A stretch of 64,000 bases of DNA from an uncultured Saccharospirillaceae bacterium (GTDB lineage Bacteria; Pseudomonadota; Gammaproteobacteria; Pseudomonadales; Natronospirillaceae), in contig CAJXZL010000006.1 of assembly GCA_913063165.1 (NCBI GenBank), positions 1 through 64,000 on the forward strand, given 5' to 3'. Under the pieces are notes generated by a model. That model saw nothing but the letters and a program-made list of their open reading frames with translations. It was not told the DNA's origin and did no database searches. Shown here in pieces: positions 17,234-26,803 of the stretch; position 1 is the stretch's first letter; every line of letters starts with the position of its first letter. The position numbers were made by a program, and so were the translations under genes.

Positions 17234-18592
17234 GTGTCGATAGAACTCATTATTATCAGCATCATTTTCGTTTTCGGATACATCGCGATTGCGACTGAAC
17301 ACAGCATTCATATAGACAAGACCGCTTCTGCGTTACTTACAGGCGTTTTGGTTTGGACCGTTTACATTCTTTCGTCTAGCACGCTTGTAGATATTTCGAG
17401 TTTGCCACAGTGGTTTTTGGACGAGCATAGCCTAAAAGACGCTACCGAAATCGCAACGACTTGGGTGAGTCACCATCAGTTAATTGAATCCTTGGGCGAG
17501 ATATCTAGTATTTTGTTCTTCTTGATGGGTGCGATGACCATTGTAGAGCTGGTGGATACCTATGGGGGCTTTTCAGTTATCACTGACCGCATCAAATCAA
17601 CAAGCACCGTAAAATTATTGTGGATTGTGGGACTCATTGCATTTTTCCTATCAGCTGCATTGGACAACCTGACTACCACCATCGTCATGATTTCTTTGTT
17701 GCGCAAGCTAGTTTCCTCTAGAGAAGACCGACTGTTTTTTGCGGGCATTATTGTGATTGCAGCAAATGCTGGTGGTGCATGGTCTCCTATCGGTGATGTC
17801 ACCACCACCATGTTGTGGATCGGCGGGCAAATTAGCTCCCTGAACATCATGAAAGCCCTGATTTTGCCAAGTTTAATTACCATTATAGTACCCTTGGTAT
17901 TCTTGTCATTTACCCTACGGGGTAAGCGGGTGACTACTCCTGAAGCGTTGCCAGAGAACATCCATTATCAGGTGAGCGCTGGTCAGAGAAACCTGATTTT
18001 TTCGATGGGAATGTTGGGTTTGTTGTTTGTTCCGGTGTTTAAGACCATTACACACCTGCCGCCGTTTATGGGCATGCTATTCAGTATGTCTGTGCTATGG
18101 GTGGTCAGTGAGCGTATGCACAAGAAAAACTGTGAAGAAGTGGTGAGTGCCGGCCTTCACTTTGTGACTGTCTTGAAGCGTATTGATACGGCCAGCGTGT
18201 TGTTTTTCCTAGGTATCTTGTTGGCAGTTTCTGCCTTGCAGGCCACAGGATTATTGGCGTCAGTTGCACTTGGGTTAGACAAATCTGTTGGCAACATGGA
18301 CATTATCATCTTTTTGATTGGCCTGTTGTCTTCTGTCGTAGACAACGTGCCATTGGTTGCGGCCGCAATGGGCATGTATGACATGGTGACATTCCCAATG
18401 GACCATGAAATGTGGGAATTTTTGGCCTATGCAGCTGGTACTGGAGGTAGCGTACTTATTATTGGTTCTGCAGCTGGCGTTGCTGCTATGGGCATGGAAC
18501 GCATCAACTTCTTTTGGTACATGAAAGTGATGTCGCCACTTGCCCTGATTGGGTATGTAGCAGGTGCGGTGTTCTACCAATTCGTGTTATAA
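17234..18592 (+). CDS. nhaD: Na+/H+ antiporter NhaD
   Basis: The 452-residue polytopic inner-membrane protein is of the NhaD type in the ion transporter superfamily. Recognisable blocks are HIDKTASALLTGVLVW, FFLMGAMTIVELVD, ALDNLTTTIVM, NAGGAWSPIGDVTTTMLW and SSVVDNVPLVAAAMGMY. It exchanges cytosolic Na+ (or Li+) for protons at alkaline pH and is common in marine and halophilic bacteria. The start is GTG with GGAG upstream. Confidence 0.95.
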   Translation: MSIELIIISIIFVFGYIAIATEHSIHIDKTASALLTGVLVWTVYILSSSTLVDISSLPQWFLDEHSLKDATEIATTWVSHHQLIESLGEISSILFFLMGAMTIVELVDTYGGFSVITDRIKSTSTVKLLWIVGLIAFFLSAALDNLTTTIVMISLLRKLVSSREDRLFFAGIIVIAANAGGAWSPIGDVTTTMLWIGGQISSLNIMKALILPSLITIIVPLVFLSFTLRGKRVTTPEALPENIHYQVSAGQRNLIFSMGMLGLLFVPVFKTITHLPPFMGMLFSMSVLWVVSERMHKKNCEEVVSAGLHFVTVLKRIDTASVLFFLGILLAVSALQATGLLASVALGLDKSVGNMDIIIFLIGLLSSVVDNVPLVAAAMGMYDMVTFPMDHEMWEFLAYAAGTGGSVLIIGSAAGVAAMGMERINFFWYMKVMSPLALIGYVAGAVFYQFVL

Positions 18593-18603
18593 CAAAGCGT
18601 GAT

Positions 18604-18630
18604 TAAAAAGGGCCCTAGGGCCCTTTTTTT
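18604..18630 (+). terminator. Rho-independent terminator of nhaD
   Basis: The self-complementary stem AAAGGGCCC / GGGCCCTTT has a very short loop and is followed by a T run, 12 bases after the nhaD stop. Confidence 0.88.
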
Positions 18631-18677
18631 ATGGTTAACTGCCTGTGTAGAAACGCATTATCCGTTGCCGCGATTGT

Positions 18678-18768
18678 CATGGTTGAACGACATGGTTGAA
18701 CGACATGGTTGAACGACATGGTTGAACGACATGGTTGAACGACATGGTTGAACGACATGGTTGAGCGA
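18678..18768. repeat. Tandem array of seven 13-bp units
   Basis: Seven head-to-tail copies of CATGGTTGAACGA start at 18678, 18691, 18704, 18717, 18730, 18743 and 18756. Six are identical, and the last has one A-to-G change. The unit is not a multiple of three, and all frames meet stops, so it is non-coding. It lies between the nhaD terminator and the convergent RND gene. It has no spacers, so it is not CRISPR. Confidence 0.95.
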
Positions 18769-19085
18769 CCCCGCCGGCCACCCATTAATTGATCCTAGAA
18801 TGAATTAAGCGATATCTGATTCTTTAATAAAGCACATTTTCCGGGTAGAACGACTCAGGCCCCTTACTGCCAATGAATCACACAAACAGGTAGGAACGGG
18901 ATGCATTGATCGGGTGGTCTAAGCCAAGCATGTGGGTAATCAGTAAGGGCGGTCGGATTTGGGCTGCCTGCTTTGCTGGCTTCCATGCCCTACCTACGGC
19001 AGGCAACCCGTTTAAGACGAGGAGATAGGTCATTGAAATGACTGGAGGCGTAGGGTGGCCATTAAGGCGCACCCTAGCTCCGAGA
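18769..19085. repeat. Non-coding region with REP-like palindromes downstream of the RND gene
   Basis: No convincing gene lies here. Two larger inverted repeats are visible: arms GGGCTGCCTGC / GCAGGCAACCC at 18961-18971 and 18999-19009, and TAGGGTGGCC / GGCGCACCCTA at 19051-19075 with a 5-base loop. A small one, GTCATT / AATGAC, lies around 19030-19043. The 19051 hairpin sits 11 bases past the RND stop and may protect or end that transcript, though no T tract follows. It resembles dispersed REP palindromes. Confidence 0.5.
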
Positions 19086-22000
19086 TCAGCTATGCCTTGC
19101 TTGCGCGAGCCGCTTGTCCTTGCGACGCTCCTTTAACACCAACAGGGTTGGGGTCAAAAATAGGGTAAGTATCGTGGTGTAGGTGAGTCCACCGGCAATG
19201 GCAGTTGAGAGCTGTGTCCACATTTCTGAGGATGGTGCACCCACTGTAAAGTCGCGGGATACTAAATCAATGTTCCATTGCAGCACCATGGGTACCAAAC
19301 CGAGAATGGTGGTGATCGTGGTCAGGAAGATTGGACGTAAGCGCTGCGCACAGGTGAGCAATGCCGCCTCAAATGCCGGTACATTCTGACGTCTGATAAC
19401 GTTAAAGGTATCGATCAATACAATATTGTTATTGACGACAATGCCGGCCAAGGCGATTAAGCCAACACCGCTCATCACCACGCCAAATTGGTCGCCAGTG
19501 ATTAAGATGCCAAGTAATACACCTGCTGAAGAAAACAGAATAGCCGATAATATCAGGGTCGTTTGATACAGGCTGTTAAATTGTGTCACTAGCACAATGA
19601 TCATTAAGAAAATCGCGACACCAAATGCCTTGCCGAGGAAGGCACCTGTTTCAGCTTGTTCTTCTTGGTCGCCTACAAATGACACGCCCACGTTTTCAGG
19701 AATCTCGCCATTGGCATACGATTTTTTAAACGCTTCAGTGAGTTCGACAATGACCTTATCAATCTTCATCCCTTCTTTGACGTTCGCATCTATCTTGAAG
19801 CTAAGTTTGCCGTCAACCCGATAAATTTCGCCCTGCTTGTCCCGTGCATTACGGGTAATAAAGTTGGATAGCGGAATCTGCTGTCCACGAACGGTCAGGC
19901 TGAGGTCATCAATTTGGTCAAGATCGCGCTCGTTGTAGGGATACCGTAGCCGAATATCCAATTCATCATCTGTGTCATCTGGACGATAAGTGCCGACCTT
20001 TAAGCCATTGGTAATCATGCGAATAGATGACCCTACTGATGCAACGTCGGCTCCGTAGCGACTGGCAGCTTCACGATCAACAGTGATTTGCCATTCAATA
20101 CCATCGAGGGGTAAGTTGTCAGAAACATCTACCAAAGAGGGGTGGTCTCGCAATTTTTGACTAACCATCAAAACCGTATCGTGCAAGACTTCTAAATTGT
20201 TAGACACAAACTGCAATTGTATGTCGATACCTGATGTAGGGCCCATAGCGGCTTCGGATTTCTCGATAAAGATGCCCGGAATATCTGCCGTTTTGGCAAC
20301 AATTTCTTCTAAAATCGGCCCACTCTTACGTCTGAATTTCCAGTCAACCAATTCAACCTGGATCACACCGATCGCGTCGGCTGCATAATCGCGTAAGGGT
20401 GTGGCTGAGGTCTTGGTAAATACAGTGCGCACTTCTGGCAAACCGAGAATCCGCGCTTCTACCGTTTTCATGATGACGTCTTTTTCTTCAAGCGACAGGT
20501 TGCCACGTGCGCGCACAGCAACACTGCCGAAGTCGGCGCCCATGTCTGGGAAAAACAAAACGCCACGATCGGCTTGGATGAACAATCCCAATACGGAGGC
20601 AGCGAATGCCAATACCAACATAATGGTGGTAATGGGGTAGGTAAGTGCAATCCGCAAGACACGAATATAAGTTTTGGTAGAGCCAGTTAGCTTGGTTAGG
20701 TCACCATGGGCTGTGCCAGTCAATGCTGCTCTTTCTTTAACGCTCAACGGTGATGGCTTGCCGAAGTAGAAGCCAAGTGTGGGTACCACTACCAATGAAA
20801 TGATGAGCGAAGAACCTAGCGTAGCGATGACGGTGATGGGTAGGAATTTCATAAATTCCCCCATGATTCCTGGCCAGAAAAGCAACGGCAGGAATACGAC
20901 CAGCGTAGTCACGGTTGACGAAATGATCGGCCAAGCCATGCGAATTGCCGCTTCGCGATAGGCTGACTTGCGGTCTGCCCCTTCGTTCATGCGCCGGTCG
21001 GCAAATTCAGTCACAACAATCGCCCCATCGACCAACATCCCAACCGTGAGGATCAAGGCAAAAAGTACGACCATGTTGAGGGTGTATCCCATTGACGACA
21101 GTATCAAGATACCGGCAAGGAAGGACGAGGGAATGGCGATACCCACCAAAAAGGCGGAGTTAGGACCCAATGCCCAAATGATGACCACAAATACCAATAC
21201 GGTAGCAAATAGAACATTGTTAAACAGATCTCTGAGCTGCGATTTCACAGAGATAGACTGATCTTGGAAATAACTGACTTGAATACCATCAGGCCAAAAG
21301 GGTGCCACTTCGGTGATGACTGCCTTCACAGAGTCGACAGTGTCGATGATGTTTTGACCTACGCGTTTTTTGATTTCCAAGGTAACCGCTTGTTTGCCTT
21401 GAACCCGGGAAATCACCGTTTTGTCGAAATACGCACGCTGTCCGTATGCCACATCTTTAAAGCGGACAACGGTGTTGCCATCCACCTTGATGGGGAGGTT
21501 TAGAATATCTTCCTCAGACTCTAGTAAGCCTGGCACTTTGACCGAAAAGCGGCCTGCTCCCGAGTCCAGATTACCTGCTGTCACTAACTGGTTATTGCGG
21601 GACACCAAGTTGATTAGGTCAGATTGCGAAAGATTATAGGAGGCCATTAATTGTGGGTTTACTACAATTTCGGCTACTTCTTGACGGGTGCCACTGATAG
21701 TGGCCTCAAGTACCCCGGGCAACGCCTCCAGTCGGTCTTGCAAATCTTCTGATACCGCCTTGAGTACGCGTTCATCTATGTCTCCAGCCAGTGCGATACC
21801 AAGGATCGGGAATAGCGCGACGTTGATTTCGTTTACTTTCGGATCCTTTGCGTCAGCAGGTAGCTGTCCTTTGGCGGCATCCACAGCAGTCTGTGTATCG
21901 GCCAATGCGGTATCGATATCGACATCGGTATTGAATTTCAGCATCAATGATGCATGACCTTCACTGGCTGTCGACGTTAATTCATCTAAGCCATCAATCC

Positions 22001-22220
22001 CTTTAAGCTCTTTTTCTAACGGGCTCACCAGCATGGAGTCAGCGTCGTTTGGAGAGATACCTTCAAGTGATACAGATACATAAGCCATGGGAATCGTGAC
22101 ATCAGGAAACGATTCTTTAGGAATGGAATTCAGTGAAAAAATACCGGAAGCCACTAGCAAGAAAAACAAAAGCAATACGGTACGTGAACGTGATAGCAGA
22201 GCCGTAATTAATGCATTCAT
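19086..22220 (-). CDS. RND-family efflux permease (HAE1-like)
   Basis: The 1044-residue inner-membrane pump has the twofold RND layout: a first helix near residues 12-30, a large periplasmic porter domain, helices about 330-530, a second porter domain and C-terminal helices. The proton-relay helix reads GMLVDGAIVVTEFADR, so the second of the two aspartates found in AcrB is replaced by glycine. The helix equivalent to the AcrB lysine site reads GIVVNNNIVLID. The substrate is unknown. It starts 10 bases after the adaptor stop, clearly one operon. No outer-membrane channel gene is adjacent. Confidence 0.92.
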   Translation of the reverse strand: MNALITALLSRSRTVLLLFFLLVASGIFSLNSIPKESFPDVTIPMAYVSVSLEGISPNDADSMLVSPLEKELKGIDGLDELTSTASEGHASLMLKFNTDVDIDTALADTQTAVDAAKGQLPADAKDPKVNEINVALFPILGIALAGDIDERVLKAVSEDLQDRLEALPGVLEATISGTRQEVAEIVVNPQLMASYNLSQSDLINLVSRNNQLVTAGNLDSGAGRFSVKVPGLLESEEDILNLPIKVDGNTVVRFKDVAYGQRAYFDKTVISRVQGKQAVTLEIKKRVGQNIIDTVDSVKAVITEVAPFWPDGIQVSYFQDQSISVKSQLRDLFNNVLFATVLVFVVIIWALGPNSAFLVGIAIPSSFLAGILILSSMGYTLNMVVLFALILTVGMLVDGAIVVTEFADRRMNEGADRKSAYREAAIRMAWPIISSTVTTLVVFLPLLFWPGIMGEFMKFLPITVIATLGSSLIISLVVVPTLGFYFGKPSPLSVKERAALTGTAHGDLTKLTGSTKTYIRVLRIALTYPITTIMLVLAFAASVLGLFIQADRGVLFFPDMGADFGSVAVRARGNLSLEEKDVIMKTVEARILGLPEVRTVFTKTSATPLRDYAADAIGVIQVELVDWKFRRKSGPILEEIVAKTADIPGIFIEKSEAAMGPTSGIDIQLQFVSNNLEVLHDTVLMVSQKLRDHPSLVDVSDNLPLDGIEWQITVDREAASRYGADVASVGSSIRMITNGLKVGTYRPDDTDDELDIRLRYPYNERDLDQIDDLSLTVRGQQIPLSNFITRNARDKQGEIYRVDGKLSFKIDANVKEGMKIDKVIVELTEAFKKSYANGEIPENVGVSFVGDQEEQAETGAFLGKAFGVAIFLMIIVLVTQFNSLYQTTLILSAILFSSAGVLLGILITGDQFGVVMSGVGLIALAGIVVNNNIVLIDTFNVIRRQNVPAFEAALLTCAQRLRPIFLTTITTILGLVPMVLQWNIDLVSRDFTVGAPSSEMWTQLSTAIAGGLTYTTILTLFLTPTLLVLKERRKDKRLAQARHS

Positions 22221-22230
22221 GTGTTTGGTC

Positions 22231-23313
22231 CTATCGCGACTGTGCTGGTTTGGCACCAGCAACGGCAACCGCTTTCTGACCGGTTGTTACAAATCCTTGT
22301 CCAACGGTTATCAGATGAACCCGCTCTGGGAGACCCGCTACCCAAATACCCTGAGGTGTTGACTCGATAATGTCGATGTTATGGAACATGACAAAGCCAT
22401 CGTCACTTAATGCCTTGAGCCCAAGCTCACCGTCATCATCCAGTATCAATAACGCAGGTGACACGAAATGAGCGAATTTTGGTTTGAGTGGCAGTTTCAC
22501 AACAGCTGAGGCACCCGCAAGTGGGCGGTCAACCGGTTGGTTGATTTCAAATTCAACAGAGAATGTTCGGGTTGCCGCATTTGCCATCGTGTCTATATAG
22601 GTAGCAATACCGACCAGTTGCTCGCCCTGTACCAGTTCGATGGAGGCAGTCTGACCGATGGCAATATAGGCAATGTCGTTTTCAGACACATCGGTAATGA
22701 CCTTCAATGTTGAAAAATCAACCAACTCGACAACTGGGTCTCCATTTCTGATGACACTGCCGGCTTCTACCAATGAACGATTGATAACGCCGTCAAATGG
22801 TGCCCGAATATCGGTGTACGCGAGCTGGTATTCAAGACCCAGTGTTTGCGCCTTGGCTTGTTCTAATTGTGCTAACGAAGCGGCTGATTGGCTCGCGTTT
22901 TGAAAGCCTTGCTTCACCAATTTTTCAGTGGACAAGTATTCTTGTAACCGCTGTTTTTCGAGTGCTTTTGATGCGGCGATACGCGCAGGTAAATCGGTAG
23001 TGTCCAATCGGGCAAGTAGGTCGCCACGCTCGACACGTTCCCCTTTAGCAAAAGGCACCTTGAGTACCTTTCCGCCAGTTTCTGATTTGACGGTAATACT
23101 GCGTTTGGCTGCTGTTTGGGCATTCAGAGTAAGGTATTGTATTACCGATTCAGCGTGCATTATCTCGGTCTGTACGCGAGGTAGCAAAGCGGTGGGGGCT
23201 GAAGCGCCGACTTCAGGCGCGATTTCGCCGCGCAAAAAAACGCCCGACCAGATCCATGCAGTAACAGATAATGTGAGCACCCAGGCTAAAACAACACCGA
23301 TTCTAATTTTCAT
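22231..23313 (-). CDS. RND efflux periplasmic adaptor (membrane fusion protein)
   Basis: The 360-residue protein has an N-terminal membrane or signal helix (about residues 5-25), a lipoyl/barrel-sandwich half (SETGGKVLKVPFAKGERVERGD), a coiled-coil hairpin (about 110-160) and the second lipoyl half (YTDIRAPFDGVINRSLVEAGSVI). A beta-barrel follows. It bridges the RND permease encoded downstream to an outer-membrane channel encoded elsewhere. The hairpin is short. There is no lipobox, so it is probably anchored by its N-terminal helix. Confidence 0.92.
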   Translation of the reverse strand: MKIRIGVVLAWVLTLSVTAWIWSGVFLRGEIAPEVGASAPTALLPRVQTEIMHAESVIQYLTLNAQTAAKRSITVKSETGGKVLKVPFAKGERVERGDLLARLDTTDLPARIAASKALEKQRLQEYLSTEKLVKQGFQNASQSAASLAQLEQAKAQTLGLEYQLAYTDIRAPFDGVINRSLVEAGSVIRNGDPVVELVDFSTLKVITDVSENDIAYIAIGQTASIELVQGEQLVGIATYIDTMANAATRTFSVEFEINQPVDRPLAGASAVVKLPLKPKFAHFVSPALLILDDDGELGLKALSDDGFVMFHNIDIIESTPQGIWVAGLPERVHLITVGQGFVTTGQKAVAVAGAKPAQSR

Positions 23314-23492
23314 TGACGACTTCTTATTCTCTATGTGCGGCTAGGCGTAATGAATTTTGGCCTAATCTCGTTGAAAGTGATTATTCGTTCTAGCAAGTTA
23401 TTGTACGGTTATTATGGTAAAAAGGGTTAAATTAATTCTCATTTTAAAGACTTTGACAGAGATTAACCTGTCACCTTGTAGCTAGGTATCCC

Positions 23493-25424
23493 ATGTCCCA
23501 ATTAATATTAGAAAACCTGTCGTTGTCTTATGGCAATAGTGTGTTATTAGATCGTGCCAATCTGGTTGTTGAATCTGGAGAACGGCTCTGTTTGGTCGGA
23601 AGAAATGGCGCCGGTAAGTCGACATTGTTGAATCTCATCGCAGGTAAAATCCAAGCAGACCACGGTGTGGTCGGCCGATCCGAATCGTTGCGTTTGAGTT
23701 TCCTTGAGCAGCAAGTGCCTCAGGGAATTGATTTGTCAGTCAGAGCGGTTGTCGAGCAGGGGCATGAGATTTTATATCCTGTACTGACCCAGTGGCATGC
23801 ACTTATCGAGTCACACAGTGAAGACTATGACCAAATTGATGTATTGCAGCGGCAAATTGAAGCCCATGATGGCTGGCGTTTTGAGCAACAGGTCGATCGG
23901 GTGCTGTCGCAATTACAATTAGATGGCAATCGGTCATTTAAAGATCTGTCTGGTGGCTGGCGCCGCCGTGTGCTGTTGGCGCGCGCGTTGGTTAAGCAGC
24001 CCCATATACTATTATTAGACGAGCCCACCAACCATTTGGACGTCGAGGCCATTGTTTGGTTAGAGCAGTTTGTAAAAGACTATGATGGATCTGTCATTTT
24101 TATATCGCACGATCGCTCGTTTATTGATGCTATTGCTACCCGCATAGTCGAATTGGATCGCGGTGTTATTAGGAGCTTCCAAGGCGATTACCAACACTAT
24201 TTAGACCAAAAGGAAATGCTATTAGAGCAAGAGGCCGTCCAGAATCGATTATTTGATCAACGGTTGGCTCAAGAAGAAGTGTGGATACGTCAGGGCATTA
24301 AAGCCCGCAGAACCCGCAACGAAGGGCGTGTAAGAGCACTAGAGGCAATGCGTCTGCAACGCAGTCAACGCCGCGTCAGACAAGGCAGCGCGGGATTCTC
24401 TATCAGTCAAGCTGAACGTTCAGGAAAATCGGTATTGGAAGTGACCAACCTTAATTTTGGATATCCTGACGCAGCGCCATTGGTAACCGATTTTAATTGT
24501 TTGGTAGAGCGCGGCGATAAAATTGCATTGATCGGCCCTAACGGGGTTGGCAAAACCACTTTGATCAAGTTGATCTTAGGCGAGATTGCGGCAAACAGCG
24601 GTGAGATCGTGCAGGGCACCAAGTTACAGGTGACCTATTTTGACCAAACCCAAGAAACCCTTGATCCAGAGCGTAGCGTGTTAGATACCGTGGCTGAAGG
24701 CAATGATCAGGTTCAGTTGGGCGACCGTAGTATGCATATCTACAGTTATTTACAAGAGTTTTTGTTTACGCCTGAACAAGCAAGAGCGCCAATAAAGTCT
24801 TTATCGGGCGGTGAGCGTAATCGCGTGATGTTGGCCAGACTTTTCACCAAGTCATTTAACTTTTTGGTGATGGATGAGCCGACCAACGACCTCGATTTGG
24901 ATACCCTTGAGTTGCTCGAAGAACAGCTCAGTAACTACACCGGCACATTGTTATTGGTCAGTCACGATCGACATTTCATCGATGACGTGGTGACACAGTC
25001 TTGGGTCTTTGAAGGGGGTGGCAAAATCACTGAGTGGGTAGGGGGCTATACTGATTGGCAGCAACACAATTTATCCAGAAATGTGATTCAATCGAAAACA
25101 GCTGATGCGATTAAGGCAGACAATAAAGCCGGTAAAAAATCCCATGCGCAGGCACCTGCATCGGTGCCTGAAAAAGCGTTGGGTAAAGCGACAAAAGCTA
25201 AAAAGCTCAGTTACAAAGATCAGCGAGAATATGACCAGTTACCGGGTGACATTGAAAAGTTGGAAGCCGCGATTGCCGAGATTGAAGCAGCGATTGCTGC
25301 GCCCGATTTCTATGATCAGTCGAGCGAAGTGACCATGGACAAGCTCAATGCGCTCTCTGCAGCCCAGCGTCAGTTAGATGTCAAAGTAGAGCGTTGGTTA
25401 GCAATAGAATTACTACTAGAATAG
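23493..25424 (+). CDS. uup: ABC-F ATPase Uup
   Basis: The 643-residue soluble protein has two ABC cassettes. The first has Walker A GRNGAGKST (36-44), signature LSGGWRRRV and Walker B LLLDEPTNHLD. The second has GPNGVGKTT, LSGGERNRV and LVMDEPTNDLD. A linker between them carries the arginine-rich stretch seen in Uup, and a basic C-terminal coiled coil (about 560-640) suits DNA or ribosome binding. ABC-F proteins act on ribosomes; Uup also affects transposon excision and replication-intermediate stability in E. coli. It has no membrane segments. Confidence 0.95.
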   Translation: MSQLILENLSLSYGNSVLLDRANLVVESGERLCLVGRNGAGKSTLLNLIAGKIQADHGVVGRSESLRLSFLEQQVPQGIDLSVRAVVEQGHEILYPVLTQWHALIESHSEDYDQIDVLQRQIEAHDGWRFEQQVDRVLSQLQLDGNRSFKDLSGGWRRRVLLARALVKQPHILLLDEPTNHLDVEAIVWLEQFVKDYDGSVIFISHDRSFIDAIATRIVELDRGVIRSFQGDYQHYLDQKEMLLEQEAVQNRLFDQRLAQEEVWIRQGIKARRTRNEGRVRALEAMRLQRSQRRVRQGSAGFSISQAERSGKSVLEVTNLNFGYPDAAPLVTDFNCLVERGDKIALIGPNGVGKTTLIKLILGEIAANSGEIVQGTKLQVTYFDQTQETLDPERSVLDTVAEGNDQVQLGDRSMHIYSYLQEFLFTPEQARAPIKSLSGGERNRVMLARLFTKSFNFLVMDEPTNDLDLDTLELLEEQLSNYTGTLLLVSHDRHFIDDVVTQSWVFEGGGKITEWVGGYTDWQQHNLSRNVIQSKTADAIKADNKAGKKSHAQAPASVPEKALGKATKAKKLSYKDQREYDQLPGDIEKLEAAIAEIEAAIAAPDFYDQSSEVTMDKLNALSAAQRQLDVKVERWLAIELLLE

Positions 25425-25470
25425 AAACAGACGCGTTGTTGTCTCAACCCCATTTAGGATATGTCGTTTT

Positions 25471-26178
25471 ATGTTAATTGAATATCGTTTTGAATTTGAT
25501 GGTGACCAAGATGCTTTGGCCTATACCATTGACACCGAAAACCCCGAAAACGGTACGACACAGAGCAAGGTGGCAGCCGATTGGACGTTGCTCAGTAACT
25601 GCCAATGCAGTAATTGTCCGTTGAAGAAGTCCACCGAAAATCGCTGTCCTGCTGCCGTCGATATGCAACAAGTCATCGAAGATTTCGGTGAGCGCCCTGG
25701 GTTGTCTCAAGTAGACGTCTACGTTATTACTTCAGACCGTGATTATCATAAAAAGACCGGTGTTGAAGAAGGGCTACGTTCACTGATGGGCTTGATTATG
25801 GCCAACAGTGAATGTCCTATTTTGACTGAGCTGAAGCCGATGGCCTATACACATTTGCCGTTTTCGAGTCAGGCAGAATTTATCCTGCGGTCGGTGGGGA
25901 GCTATTTGGTCAAACAGCATTATCTCAGTCAGAACATTAAACAACCCGATTGGGAGCTAAAGGGATTGATTGCGCTGAATCAAGAGCTGCGTTTGGTTAA
26001 CCAAGCGATGTGGCAGCGCATTCACGGTGCCTGTAAAAAGGATTCCAACCTCAAAGCATTGTTGAGCTTTTTTGCTATGTCGTCGTCGGTGTCCTATAGC
26101 CTTGAGGCGCAATTGTCGAAAATCAAACACGCCTTCCTACCGGCAGCCCAAATTGATGACTTTGAAGGGTTTCGTTAA
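25471..26178 (+). CDS. Conserved protein of unknown function, DUF6901-like, cysteine-rich N-terminus
   Basis: The 235-residue soluble protein starts with a short beta-rich region (MLIEYRFEFDGDQD) followed by a cysteine cluster, LLSNCQCSNCPLKKS, then C about 10 residues later. This suggests a metal site. The rest is mainly helical and lacks membrane segments or a known catalytic motif. I recall it as a DUF6901-type protein but assign no activity. It follows uup by 46 bases and overlaps the next gene by one base (TAATG), so these two are translated together. Confidence 0.75.
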   Translation: MLIEYRFEFDGDQDALAYTIDTENPENGTTQSKVAADWTLLSNCQCSNCPLKKSTENRCPAAVDMQQVIEDFGERPGLSQVDVYVITSDRDYHKKTGVEEGLRSLMGLIMANSECPILTELKPMAYTHLPFSSQAEFILRSVGSYLVKQHYLSQNIKQPDWELKGLIALNQELRLVNQAMWQRIHGACKKDSNLKALLSFFAMSSSVSYSLEAQLSKIKHAFLPAAQIDDFEGFR

Positions 26179-26657
26179 TGGCATTTGGTATTGTCATTTT
26201 GTCAATTTTAATGGTCTATGGCACGGTGATGTGGGTGAAGCCAAGCGCCAAAGACCGTCGTTTGGCTGAATTGCGAATGAATGCGCTGAAAGACGGCATC
26301 AAAGTTCAGCAAGGGCACATTGACGATCTGTCTATTGACGGCCGCGTTAATCGCGCTTCTCGCCAAGTGTTTTTCTATCGGTTGTTGAAAAATAGCGCTG
26401 ACCGGCCGACGGTTACCCTATTAAGAACCACGGGCGAATCGGGTATCTATTTGCCAGATGGTTGGGCGTGGGAACAAAACAAACGGTTACCGCCTGAACG
26501 GATTCAGCCGATGACACCGTTTTTGCTGTCATTACCAGAATCAGTGTTTGGCATCGAAATGTCGCCCGGTTACGTCGGAATCGCATGGGATGAGCGTGAC
26601 CCCAGTCAATTTGATCAAGTGAAGCAAGACTTAAGCACTTTGCTTACATTAGGTTAG
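26178..26657 (+). CDS. Single-pass membrane protein of unknown function
   Basis: The 159-residue product has one N-terminal membrane helix (about residues 2-19) and a cytosolic domain with a basic stretch (SAKDRRLAELRMNALKDG). The layout resembles YajC-like translocase accessory proteins, but I do not claim homology. Its ATG shares a base with the stop of the DUF6901-like gene. Together they look like a membrane anchor and a soluble partner. No other recognisable motif is present. Confidence 0.7.
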   Translation: MAFGIVILSILMVYGTVMWVKPSAKDRRLAELRMNALKDGIKVQQGHIDDLSIDGRVNRASRQVFFYRLLKNSADRPTVTLLRTTGESGIYLPDGWAWEQNKRLPPERIQPMTPFLLSLPESVFGIEMSPGYVGIAWDERDPSQFDQVKQDLSTLLTLG

Positions 26658-26803
26658 TACAGGGGGTTTTTTGGATCCTATTGCCCCCGTTAATGACCGT
26701 AATCCCTGCAACATCACAGTGATTTTTTCCAAATGAGAAACAGACGGCTAAATTTGATGAAATGCTTGCCTGTTTCTTTGTAAGGCGTTAGTTTTAACAA
26801 AAA

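Noticed and set aside
16955-17311. 118-residue minus-strand frame opposite the small unknown gene
   Set aside because: It overlaps the nhaD start and has no supporting signal. The plus-strand frame is more plausible, although weak.
18678-18768. Possible CRISPR array
   Set aside because: The units are directly abutting with no spacers, and no cas genes are present.
18878-19072. 64-residue minus-strand frame downstream of the RND gene
   Set aside because: It covers the palindromes, has no ribosome site and no family resemblance.
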